From assembly GCF_002954455.1 (NCBI RefSeq), contig NZ_MSCC01000002.1, positions 283,501 through 347,500 on the forward strand: a DNA stretch of 64,000 nt, in the 5' to 3' direction. This stretch comes from Photobacterium aquimaris. GTDB lineage: Bacteria > Pseudomonadota > Gammaproteobacteria > Enterobacterales > Vibrionaceae. Position 1 is the first letter of the stretch, and each line of letters opens with the position of its first letter. A program made the translations under genes and the position numbers. Below are positions 8,764-17,242 of the stretch, in pieces. The notes beneath the pieces are model-generated. The model ran no database searches. It was not told the origin of the DNA and worked only from the letters and a program-made list of their open reading frames with translations.

Positions 8764-9471
8764 ATGATAACACTCACCACCAATGTACAAGCGGGGATCA
8801 CCGGATTTGAAAATCCCACTATTCGCTTTCGTAAGCAGCCTTTAAACCTACAAACTTTATTTGTACATAGTCACACATCAATGCGCATTATCAGCGCTGA
8901 CAACAGTTATCCAAAATTTGGTATTGCTAAAGGTGACTGGCTACTGATCGACAGTGCTTTGCAGGCGCTAGCCACTGATCTGGTATTGTTTGAATATTAT
9001 GGCGAGAGCCACATTGCGCGCTGGAACGTATTGTGCCAACACGTCGTCGCATCAGGTAAAGAGTGGGACGAACTGCATCTGATAGGGGTGATCACCGTTT
9101 CTATTCACCACTTTCGCCAACCGTCGCTTTTACCTTGGCACAGTGATTTAACCGACATCGACTTGCACCAACTGATCGTTACTCAAGAGCATTCGACATT
9201 ACTGTGTCGCGCAGCAGGTGTTTCAATGCTACCGTACATTTGGGATCGTGATATTTTGATCCTAGAACGCCATCTCACGCCAGAAAACGACGATGTTATT
9301 GTACTGTCGTTAAATAATGATTTAGTTGTAAAGCGGATCAATTTGCACACTAAAACTCTTTATTCAGACAATTCTAGCTTTAAGCCTTATCCAATCACTC
9401 AAGATGATTACACTCGCTTGCATGGTGTTGTTCGTTATAGTTTACGTTTACATCGACCGATGCCGTTATGA
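8764..9471 (+). CDS. umuD: UmuD-like protein with two tandem S24 domains
   Basis: UmuD is an SOS protein of about 140 aa that cleaves itself and partners UmuC. This product has 235 aa. The second half has the active Ser in GVSM (about residue 153) and the Lys in VVKR (about residue 188). The first half has the same fold order: TGF at the position of the UmuD cleavage site, ADNSY in place of the GDSM motif, GDWLLIDSA, then IARW where the catalytic Lys should be. It therefore looks like a duplicated domain whose first copy lost the Lys. The gene overlaps umuC by 4 bp and has a LexA box upstream. Confidence 0.8.
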   Translation: MITLTTNVQAGITGFENPTIRFRKQPLNLQTLFVHSHTSMRIISADNSYPKFGIAKGDWLLIDSALQALATDLVLFEYYGESHIARWNVLCQHVVASGKEWDELHLIGVITVSIHHFRQPSLLPWHSDLTDIDLHQLIVTQEHSTLLCRAAGVSMLPYIWDRDILILERHLTPENDDVIVLSLNNDLVVKRINLHTKTLYSDNSSFKPYPITQDDYTRLHGVVRYSLRLHRPMPL

Positions 9472-10748
9472 TTTGCTTACTTGATGGTACTCGCTTTTAT
9501 GCTGAGTCTTGCATTACCTATAAACCTGCTTTGCGTAATATTCCGTTGTTGGTAACCGCAGGCCAAGGGATCTCTATTGCCGCTAATCGTGCTTGTACTG
9601 ATCTCGGTATCGGCAAATTCACCCCGATATGGGAAGAGATTGATCACCTACGGGCCCACAACGGTATTGTATATAAAGCTAACTTCAACACTTTTTCACA
9701 CCATTCAGATCGCTTTATGACTGCGCTTGAAAAACACATTGATGGCGCGCGTTCGATGCGCTATAGCGTCGATGAAGTGTTTTTTGATATTAGCCACTTA
9801 CAAAGCATCAACGTCGATCTCAATCAACATGTAAAAACGCTGCGTAAAGCCATTTATAAAGAAACCGGTGTGCCAACAGGGGCGGGCGTAGGTAAAACCC
9901 TCACCTTAGCTAAAGTTGCCTCGTGGGCTGCAAAAAATTGCCAACCTTATCAGGGGCAGTGTGTATTGATGAGCGAGCAACAAACTGATGCGATTTTAAA
10001 ACAAATGCCGGTCGGTAAACTGTGGAACATTGGTCGGCAACTAAATAAACAGCTATTACAAGAGGGCATAGTAACCGCCTATCAATTGAAACAATGTGAC
10101 ATTAAGACTTACCACAAACGTTATTCAATTAACGTCGCTAACGTGATTTCAGAGCTTAATGGTATTACTTGCTTAAATTTCTCTGCTCAACGCGCCAAGA
10201 AAAAACAGATTTGGTCGACCACTTCTTACCGCGATCGCTTACGCCACCAAGATGATTTATTTGCCGAGTTGGCACACCATTGCACTGAAGTAATGCGCAA
10301 AGTACGCGATCAAAAAACTGAAGTGAAGACGTTATCGTTTTTTATTAGCACCTCAAAACACGACCACTGCCGACCATTTTACCGTCGCGGTGAAGTGATA
10401 TTTGCTAGCGGACTGACTGATACCAGCTTTGCCTTACAACAACTGCGAGCGCAATTTAATGATCTCCTGCCTGATAATCTTACTCAACAGCCGATCTATA
10501 AAGTGGGCGTGGGTGCCACCAGTTTAATTGATGCTGAAATAAAGCAATTTGAGTTATTTAACTGTTTTGATAATAAAGACAACCTAAACAGTACCCTTGA
10601 TCAACTCAGCGACCGCTTTGGCAAAGGCGTGATTGGATTTGCTTGTCAGCAACGTAGCTATCAAGAACGGCAAGGGGCGATAGATATGTTAGAACTTGAG
10701 AACTACTACACCGATATTAACGAGCTTGTGGTGGTGAAGTGTATCTAG
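9468..10748 (+). CDS. umuC: DNA polymerase V catalytic subunit UmuC-like (Y family)
   Basis: This is a 426-aa translesion polymerase, about the length of E. coli UmuC. The catalytic carboxylates are visible in LLDGTRFYA (residue 6) and YSVDEVFFD (about residues 102-103). The helix-hairpin-helix region and little-finger domain follow. A beta-clamp motif QFELF lies near residue 361. The ATGA overlap with the UmuD-like gene indicates translational coupling, and the LexA box upstream predicts SOS control. Confidence 0.92.
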   Translation: MICLLDGTRFYAESCITYKPALRNIPLLVTAGQGISIAANRACTDLGIGKFTPIWEEIDHLRAHNGIVYKANFNTFSHHSDRFMTALEKHIDGARSMRYSVDEVFFDISHLQSINVDLNQHVKTLRKAIYKETGVPTGAGVGKTLTLAKVASWAAKNCQPYQGQCVLMSEQQTDAILKQMPVGKLWNIGRQLNKQLLQEGIVTAYQLKQCDIKTYHKRYSINVANVISELNGITCLNFSAQRAKKKQIWSTTSYRDRLRHQDDLFAELAHHCTEVMRKVRDQKTEVKTLSFFISTSKHDHCRPFYRRGEVIFASGLTDTSFALQQLRAQFNDLLPDNLTQQPIYKVGVGATSLIDAEIKQFELFNCFDNKDNLNSTLDQLSDRFGKGVIGFACQQRSYQERQGAIDMLELENYYTDINELVVVKCI

Positions 10749-11003
10749 AAACAAGCCACGTCAATGTGGCCTCACGAGATCAGCGTTTTTACTAGTGATC
10801 AGTTCAATTTAAGTTGGTTTTGTTGATTGGTTTATTATGGATGGTTTGTTAAATGTCGCAATGCGGGTTGAGGTGATTAGTGAACTGGTTTCGTTGGGGT
10901 ATACTTAAAACGACAACAGTAATAACAGAACAACAAAGCAAAAATGAGTTATCCAACTAGATAAGTTTTCGAAAAATCTGGTAGTTTTGACACATAGAAA
11001 GTA
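10749..11003. other. intergenic region at left edge of accessory island
   Basis: About 255 bp separate umuC from the frameshifted gene. A small GCCAC/GTGGC hairpin lies at 10755-10770 without a T-run. I see no other feature. Confidence 0.4.
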
Positions 11004-12163
11004 ATGAACAGCAAAAATGAAATTCACCCCGCTGTACTTGTAATGGAAACGAATATGTTGGCTGCTATTGGCGATAAAAGAATTACTGCTTTCAGAGATT
11101 TGATTAATGATAATAATCGATTCGTCTTGAAAGCGTACGCAAACAAGCAAGGAAAGAATCAATGGAACCTTATTTGCTCTAGTATAGACTGGATTTCTGT
11201 AGCTATTCGAAATTTGCATAGCTTTCCAGCCTTAGATTCCAATATTGATGTTAGGGTCATGCAAATTTATTCTTTAATAAGCTCTATTGATATTGTTAAT
11301 GAGGCGGTGATGCAACTGCATCGTGTTTTTTTGGTCATTCTTCTAGACTGCAGCCCTTTAAAGGAGAAAAATTCATCTTCAGCGAGCGGATCTTCGATAA
11401 AGACGACAATGACTATTTCAAAGAAATCAGAGCATGTTTTGGGGCGCATCCTGTAAACCTCAATGGAGAAGGAAAAGAGAAACGATTTGCAAGTTGGCCT
11501 TATGAAGAGTTTACAAAAAGCAGCTGTGACCTAGAGGTTAGGCTTTATAGTAACGATCCCAATAAAGACGACATCGTGCTTGGGTTAAATATCAAGGAAC
11601 TCGTTGCCTTTCTTCAATCGCGTTATCAATACCTTGACAACATTTCATTGGAAATTGAAAGACAATATGAACTTTGCAAACAGGAGCTTGCTTTGACCCC
11701 TATTGCTCACTGTAGAGATATGCGTGAATCCGTAGATATTTTGCTGAAGGAAAATGAATCAAGGTTTAATAATGACTATTATCTGAGTACTCTCGAAGAG
11801 CTGGCTTTACTGCTAAGCACTCATCTTAGTGAAACAGAGTTAGCGGAAGAAGTGTTAAAGTTTAAGAATAACCTGGAACCTCTCATAGAAGAACTGCGGC
11901 AAAACTTACAAGAAGTCAATATTGTGGACTTACAGCATGATGATTTGCTAAATCCAACATCTAACATCGAAAGCACTCTTCAGTATGAACTACCTAAATT
12001 CTACTCATGCGTGCTCGGACATCGCCGCTATGAAGACCCATTGTTTGAATTCTATCTTAAACGTATCAATGAAGTATCGAGCGACAAGTATCAACTTAAA
12101 GTGTCAGATAGTGATGGACAACTATTGCTTAAATTGAAACTAATTCTGACTAACATATCATAA
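11004..12163 (+). pseudogene. hypothetical gene, about 385 codons, broken by a single frameshift
   Basis: Two open frames form one protein if the reading frame changes in a run of seven T at 11326-11332. The upstream part (from ATG 11004, preceded by GAAAG) reads through ...MQLHRVF. The downstream frame continues FGHSSRLQPFKGEKFIF and stays open to the stop at 12163. One extra T, or two fewer, would restore a single chain. The C-terminal part is rich in charged helix, perhaps coiled coil. I do not recognise a family. It may be a real mutation, a phase-variable tract or a sequencing error. Confidence 0.6.
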
Positions 12164-12322
12164 GTGAATTGCCATCCCCTCTTTTAAGTCGGTATTGTGG
12201 TTCTCGAGTTAATATGTCCAGATCCGTTACAGTTGGTACTTCATAACTCAGAGTAAAAGTAAGAATACTTATTAGTAAGCTGTTAGTTATCTTACCAATA
12301 TCCATTAGTTATGAGGTAGTAA

Positions 12323-13444
12323 ATGGAACGAATTAGTTTAACATCAACGTCTTGGAAAACAGCAGTTGCCGAGCCGATAGCTATTCGACTAAAAGATACT
12401 GTTAGACTAGTGTTCGTTCCAACCGTTGTTGATAATCAAAAAGACAAAGATGCTTGTGTTAAGGGGCACTTTGTATATCAGAAAAAAAAGAAATTAGATG
12501 GTTGGGAAGATGTTCGAGCAATTAACCTTTCTCAATTAAAACCTGCTGAAGGTGTGAAACTTGAACTTAAGTCTGCAGAGTTATTATTCCTTCTAAAGAA
12601 ACTAGCTGATCTATATCGAATTCATCGTCAAGATGGTATTCAACGGGGTTCGACTCAATATGTGAAACTTAGTAGCGCACTGGAAGGGCTTTGCAATGCT
12701 ACTGATGAAGAGTTTTGGCAGTTTGTCGAGCTAAGCTCTGATAATGCAATTGGTACATTCAAACGTATTGCAAAGTGGTTATCCTCAGTAGAGAATTCAG
12801 ATAAAGTCGTCGAAAGTTTAGAATCGTTGTCAGTCGACAATATAAAGCAACTAAATGTTGTAGCTGGGCTTACAGTTTTAAAAAAAGCGTTAGAAGTTTG
12901 GATCGATAATCAGTATTCAACTGATGAAGAGTTTTGGCAAAGGGAATTAACTAGTAACTCTTTTGTATTGTCTCAAATCTTTTCATTCCCAGTCGTAGTG
13001 GTTAAAGAGAAAGCATATATAGGTGGCAAAACTTTTACGAATCAGGGCGGTAACATCGTTGATTTTCTTTATAAAAATCAAATGACGAGCAATCCAGCAT
13101 TGATTGAAATCAAGACACCTTCAACTCAACTGATATCGAGCCGATATCGTCAAACATACAATATGTCAAAAGAGCTAACGGGTTCTACTAGTCAGGTTCT
13201 AAATTATGCTAACTCTATTATTCAGGACTACTACTCAGTTGTAGGGCATGAAACTAGTATATTTGGAGCGTATAAACCAAGCTGTGTGGTCATTATCGGG
13301 AATACTAGTGAATTAGATTCTCCTGAAAAGCATAAAGCTTTCGAGTTATATCGAAATAACTTGAAAGACGTTCAAATCGTCACTTTTGATGAGCTATATG
13401 GCAAAGTAAATAGCTTTATTAAACTACTTGAAAACGGCAACTAA
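12323..13444 (+). CDS. sduA: Shedu anti-phage nuclease SduA (DUF4263)
   Basis: The C-terminal half (about residues 225-373) has the DUF4263/SduA pattern: YIGGK, then GGNIVDFLYKN (about 242-252), the PD-(D/E)xK-type core LIEIKTPSTQL (about 260-270) followed by SRYR, then a hydrophobic strand CVVIIGN. Asp in VDFLY and Glu and Lys in EIK are the likely metal and catalytic residues. The N-terminal half is a variable region, as is usual for Shedu proteins. GAGG lies before the ATG. Single-gene Shedu systems are known phage-defence nucleases. It lies next to a zinc-finger gene and an intron in an accessory island. Confidence 0.8.
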   Translation: MERISLTSTSWKTAVAEPIAIRLKDTVRLVFVPTVVDNQKDKDACVKGHFVYQKKKKLDGWEDVRAINLSQLKPAEGVKLELKSAELLFLLKKLADLYRIHRQDGIQRGSTQYVKLSSALEGLCNATDEEFWQFVELSSDNAIGTFKRIAKWLSSVENSDKVVESLESLSVDNIKQLNVVAGLTVLKKALEVWIDNQYSTDEEFWQRELTSNSFVLSQIFSFPVVVVKEKAYIGGKTFTNQGGNIVDFLYKNQMTSNPALIEIKTPSTQLISSRYRQTYNMSKELTGSTSQVLNYANSIIQDYYSVVGHETSIFGAYKPSCVVIIGNTSELDSPEKHKAFELYRNNLKDVQIVTFDELYGKVNSFIKLLENGN

Positions 13445-13535
13445 TAAGCAGTTATACGTAACCGTAAGTCTCAATAATAGTTATTTTTAATTCAATAAAT
13501 TGCATATAAATGGTAAATTTTAATAACTTTAGTTT

Positions 13536-14462
13536 ATGAGTGATGTTGTGATGGGTAAGTATAGTATTACTTATGCAATTTATAACCCTAAATGGATCTA
13601 CGGGATAGATGAAAGGCTCTTAAAAATCGGCGCTTCTGAAGTTACTCCTGAAGAATACGAACAATACATGCATGGTTCGATTTTTTGCCCCAAGTGTTTT
13701 ACGCCTTTATCTAGAAACCCTTCGAAAAAGAACGTGTCAAAAAATGCTAAAACAGCACATTTCCGACACCTACCAAGCTTTAAGCACATTCCATGCTCGT
13801 ATCATACTATCCAGAAAGAAGGCTTTAACTATGTCAATGACGAATTGACAAGTGAGACAGAGGAAGATGGTCAGTTCAAACGTGTTAAAGAGTGGATAAA
13901 ATTACCTCCTGAAGAGTATATGAAAGGTGGTAAAAAAGTCACTTACAATGGAATTAACCACGACCCCGAAGGTGAAATAACCGAAGAAGCGATCCCTCGG
14001 CACAATGGAAGTAAAGTAAAGGTAGGTTCAAACATAGAAACAGTGCAATATATTTGCTGGAACTTGGATGCTTTGCTTAATGTCGGTTTTTCACTGCCCG
14101 GAAAACAAGTTACCCTGCCGTTAAAGGACTTGCTGTACAACACACAAATGTTGCGCAGAGATATTTGTGAAGAACCGCAACTTTTTTACGGTAGAATGAA
14201 AGGTTTTCACTACCAAGTCTTTAGTAATCGCACAAAAATACAATGTAATGGTAACAAGTTCATGTATATATATACAAAAAATGAACTTGATGAGCGACGA
14301 AGTTTTGGTGCGGATAGCATAGGGCGTTACGTTATGTTTTTCGGCTCAGTTAAATGGGACGAACAAAAAAAACCATATATCATGTTAGATGATTGGGGAT
14401 CTTATGCCGTTGTATCAAGAAAGTTAGAGCGTTATCTAGAGAAAGTAACAAGTCACGTATAA
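13536..14462 (+). CDS. hypothetical protein with CoiA-like zinc finger, 308 aa
   Basis: Near the N-terminus are CPKC (about residue 50), AHFRH (about 73-77) and C-x2-H (about 87-90), the spacing seen in the zinc finger of CoiA-like and related nucleic-acid proteins. The remaining 210 residues match nothing that I recognise; I see no clear nuclease motif. The ATG at 13551 is an alternative start, and neither ATG has a strong ribosome site. It follows the Shedu gene by about 90 bp in the same direction, so an accessory defence role is possible but is only inferred from position. Confidence 0.6.
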   Translation: MSDVVMGKYSITYAIYNPKWIYGIDERLLKIGASEVTPEEYEQYMHGSIFCPKCFTPLSRNPSKKNVSKNAKTAHFRHLPSFKHIPCSYHTIQKEGFNYVNDELTSETEEDGQFKRVKEWIKLPPEEYMKGGKKVTYNGINHDPEGEITEEAIPRHNGSKVKVGSNIETVQYICWNLDALLNVGFSLPGKQVTLPLKDLLYNTQMLRRDICEEPQLFYGRMKGFHYQVFSNRTKIQCNGNKFMYIYTKNELDERRSFGADSIGRYVMFFGSVKWDEQKKPYIMLDDWGSYAVVSRKLERYLEKVTSHV

Positions 14463-15137
14463 CAAATAAGGATATGTGTCGCGCAACCGACACCTATCCG
14501 AAGTGCTGGATAAGCCCAAGCCACCTTATATAAGTAAACGGTCTAACTAACTTCTGTCCGTGCGACCTGAAGTCGTATGAAGCGTTGTTCACCGCTTTAT
14601 GAGTGAACCGTCTGTATCACCAGATGAACCTACGAGCCTGAATAAAGCAGCGGCTCGGACAATGTAACGAAACTTGGCCGTTGGGCTGAGTGGGAAAAGA
14701 ATCGTGAGAGGACGTTCCTCCTGAAAACCACAAGTCGGGTGAGTGCTAGGTAGTCAGTATGATGAACGTATGTGAATCCATCCAAGGTGCGTTATGTGAT
14801 GAAGCAGCGGAAGTGGTTAATACGCTGTGGCCAAAATGGCAATGAGAGTCGGAAAGAAGTTGGACAGTATTCTTTCGTGATCGCAGTACTCTCCGCACTA
14901 TAGTGGGCATCTAAGCTGACATTTTACGTGACATACGGAACAGGGTAAGCCTGTATCATTCCCTTTGGGAAAGCCTTAGTGGCCGATAGTGATGCAGGTA
15001 TAGGAGGTCGGAAAAAGCGAAAGCTACATTGTAATGATGTAGATACAGACTCATGTTTGATCACGAAAGTGAGCCCACTTCCGACTGGTCTCCCTTTGCG
15101 AGATAGTTTGAAGAACTTTATTTAAGGAGAAAAGCAA

Positions 15138-16610
15138 ATGATGATCTCGAAAGAGATTAATGCATCTTCTGACGGTGCTCAATGGCAGTCAATAGACTGG
15201 AAATCCGTTGAAGCGCAGGTATTAAAGCTTCAAATGCGCATCGCAAAAGCAACTAGAGAAAAGAAATACGGTAAGGTGAACTCCTTACAGTGGCTCTTAA
15301 CTCATTCTCGCTCAGCTAAGCTTCTTGCGGTTAAGCGAGTATCTCAAAACAAAGGCAGTAAAACGCCTGGAATAGATGGTGTCATCTGGAACACAGATGC
15401 ACGCCGTATGAAAGCAGTCAATCAGCTTAGTCGCAAGACTTATAAAGCGAAACCACTCAAACGCATCTACATTCCCAAAAAGAACGGCAAGCTCAGGCCA
15501 TTAGGCATTCCGTGCATGATTGATAGAGCGCAACAAGCACTCCATCTACTAGCACTAGAACCTGTATCTGAAACACTTGCTGACCCCAATAGTTATGGAT
15601 TTAGGCCAAATCGCAGCACTGCTGACGCGGTCAGTCAATGCTTCAAATGCTTGGCACTAAAGAAATCAGCCAAATGGGTACTTGAAGGGGATATCAAAGC
15701 CTGTTTCGACAAGATCGGCCATCAATGGCTTCTTGATAACATCGCTGTAGATAAGCGAATGTTGGAACAATGGCTAAAGTCTGGCTTTATGGACAAAGGT
15801 TTGTTCTATGATACTGATGAAGGTACACCACAAGGCGGAATCATATCTCCGACCTTGATGTTAATGACTCTCGCAGGGCTAGAGCAGTACATAAGATCCA
15901 CTGCGCTCAAAAAGAGTGCTAGAGCTAACTTTATTGGTTACGCAGATGATTTCGTGGTCACCTGCTCTTCAAAGGAAGTGCTCGTGAACGACATCAAACC
16001 GTTGATTTCTGATTTTCTGGCAGAAAGAGGGTTAACCCTCTCCGAAGAGAAAACGAAGATCACTCATATTGATGACGGCTTTGACTTTCTAGGCTTCAAT
16101 CACAGGAAGTACAAAGGGAAATTGCTCATCAAGCCGAGCAAATCCAACACGTTGTTATTTTTGAGAAATCTACGAGAACTCATCAAAAAGCACGCAACCA
16201 TCCCTGTTAACGATCTTATCAAGTTGATAAATCCGAAACTCAGGGGATGGGCGAATTACTATCGCCACTGTGTTGCTAAGCAGATATTCGGATATGTCGG
16301 CCACAAACTATTCCAAGCGCTATGGCACTGGGCAGTTAGACGTCATCCAACCAAGTCGAAAGACTGGGTTGTTCATAAGTACTTCCTCAATCGTAAAGGC
16401 CAGTGGCAATTTCACGGTTGGCAGAAAGTCATGAACATGGACTGTCACTACAATCTATTCCAAATAGCGAAAGTGCCCATCGAACGACACGTGAAAATTA
16501 GGAGTGCAGCGACCCCTTTTGACCCTCAATACCAAGAATACTTGGCGATGAGAAAACCCAAAAGGCTAGCTCGTAACTCTTGGAAAGAGCCTGTCCTGAC
16601 TTCGTTTTAA
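15138..16610 (+). CDS. ltrA: group II intron reverse transcriptase/maturase
   Basis: This is a 490-aa intron-encoded protein. RT domains run from about residue 75 to 330 and include RPLGIPCMIDRAQQ, YGFRPNRS, EGDIKACFD (RT3 catalytic Asp) and the YADD box near residue 268. The maturase domain X includes NPKLRGWANYYRH near 370-382. The C-terminus ends in a short basic tail without the full Cys-Cys/His-His HNH endonuclease, so it probably uses endonuclease-independent insertion. AAGGAG lies 8 bases before the ATG. Confidence 0.93.
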   Translation: MMISKEINASSDGAQWQSIDWKSVEAQVLKLQMRIAKATREKKYGKVNSLQWLLTHSRSAKLLAVKRVSQNKGSKTPGIDGVIWNTDARRMKAVNQLSRKTYKAKPLKRIYIPKKNGKLRPLGIPCMIDRAQQALHLLALEPVSETLADPNSYGFRPNRSTADAVSQCFKCLALKKSAKWVLEGDIKACFDKIGHQWLLDNIAVDKRMLEQWLKSGFMDKGLFYDTDEGTPQGGIISPTLMLMTLAGLEQYIRSTALKKSARANFIGYADDFVVTCSSKEVLVNDIKPLISDFLAERGLTLSEEKTKITHIDDGFDFLGFNHRKYKGKLLIKPSKSNTLLFLRNLRELIKKHATIPVNDLIKLINPKLRGWANYYRHCVAKQIFGYVGHKLFQALWHWAVRRHPTKSKDWVVHKYFLNRKGQWQFHGWQKVMNMDCHYNLFQIAKVPIERHVKIRSAATPFDPQYQEYLAMRKPKRLARNSWKEPVLTSF

Positions 16611-16645
16611 GTTGCTGGGTATCAATGATGCTTTAGTGGAGGCTT

Positions 16646-16679
16646 GAGCCGTATGCAGTGAAAGTTGCACGTACGGTTC
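16646..16679 (+). ncRNA. group II intron domain V
   Basis: A 34-nt hairpin starts GAGCCGTATG, has a GTGAAA-type tetraloop region and ends CGTACGGTTC. This is the most conserved catalytic element of group II introns and its presence indicates a potentially active ribozyme. Confidence 0.9.
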
Positions 16680-16810
16680 TTAGAGGGGCGGCACTTGGTA
16701 ACAAGTGTCGTCTACTCGACAATAATGAGCTAACTCGTTTGTGATCACCAAGCGATCCCACTGAAACCAACTTCACCAATATCATTCTATATCGGTGAAC
16801 TTCCCCATCC

Positions 16811-16838
16811 ATTTCACATAACATCTGTTATATGAAAT
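16811..16838 (+). repeat. XerC/XerD (dif)-like recombination site, copy 1
   Basis: The 28-bp site has the left arm ATTTCACATAA, the 6-bp spacer CATCTG and the right arm TTATATGAAAT, that is, the 11-6-11 form of dif sites with near-palindromic arms. The same spacer in the same orientation occurs at 18724-18751. Similarity between the two copies continues for about 25 bp to the right. Confidence 0.55.
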
Positions 16839-17014
16839 TAGCCTGTAAGTCCTATGTTGCGTTCGTTGCGGAAAACATCATTACCGTTCAGGTTTCCATA
16901 ATGGATCTGCTGGTAAGATGGAGACAGATAATATACGAGAGGCTATAACCAACATGAGGTTCTAATGACCCGCTGAGAAAGTAGGACTTAAGCACCATCA
17001 TTTAGTGATAGCTA

Positions 17015-17158
17015 TCAACGGGATTCAGGTTTCATGCGCGTAATGATCGGAACATCATTATAGAAATGCGACTTGTAACCAAAGTCATTGTAACGCTGAT
17101 CAAGAACGGAAAAGCACTCACCATTTTTGTGGTAGTGATAGATAGACTCTGCAGGGCA
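17015..17158 (-). pseudogene. short open frame, probable gene remnant
   Basis: The minus strand is open for 47 codons between stops, without an ATG. It encodes a protein-like stretch that includes IYHYHKNGECFSVLDQRYN and ends MKPESR. The composition looks coding, but there is no start and no neighbouring continuation, so it is probably the leftover of a larger or older gene inside the dif-bounded segment. The family is not recognised. Confidence 0.3.
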
Positions 17159-17242
17159 TTAATTACTCAGCGAAGTTAGTATCTTATCTAGTCGCTTTTT
17201 TATATCGCACTTTTAGTAAATAACTGTAAATTAAATATTCTT

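Larger units (their letters stand above)
14476..16720 (+). mobile_element. group II intron with maturase gene
   Basis: The element starts with GTGTCGCG, close to the GUGYG start of group II introns. It has about 660 bp of structured, mostly non-coding RNA before the maturase gene, then a 34-nt domain V (16646-16679), a domain VI hairpin (about 16684-16715) and an end in CGAC. It is inserted 13 bp after the stop codon of the zinc-finger gene, on the same strand. The exact 3' boundary could be off by a few bases. Confidence 0.8.

Noticed and set aside
11326..11332. Programmed ribosomal frameshift
   Set aside because: There is a T7 tract but no clear slippery heptamer with downstream pseudoknot, and the gene is not an OrfAB transposase, so a mutation, phase variation or read error is simpler.
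14455..14490. A third dif-like site at the intron boundary
   Set aside because: GTCACGTATAA resembles a left arm, but no matching right arm exists either across the intron or in the presumed joined exons.
10749..16860. Integron cassette array with attC/VCR sites
   Set aside because: Gene ends such as GTATAACAAATAAG recall the start of VCR-type attC sites, but no full attC fold, repeated attC copies or integrase gene is visible, and the intron lies in the sense direction.
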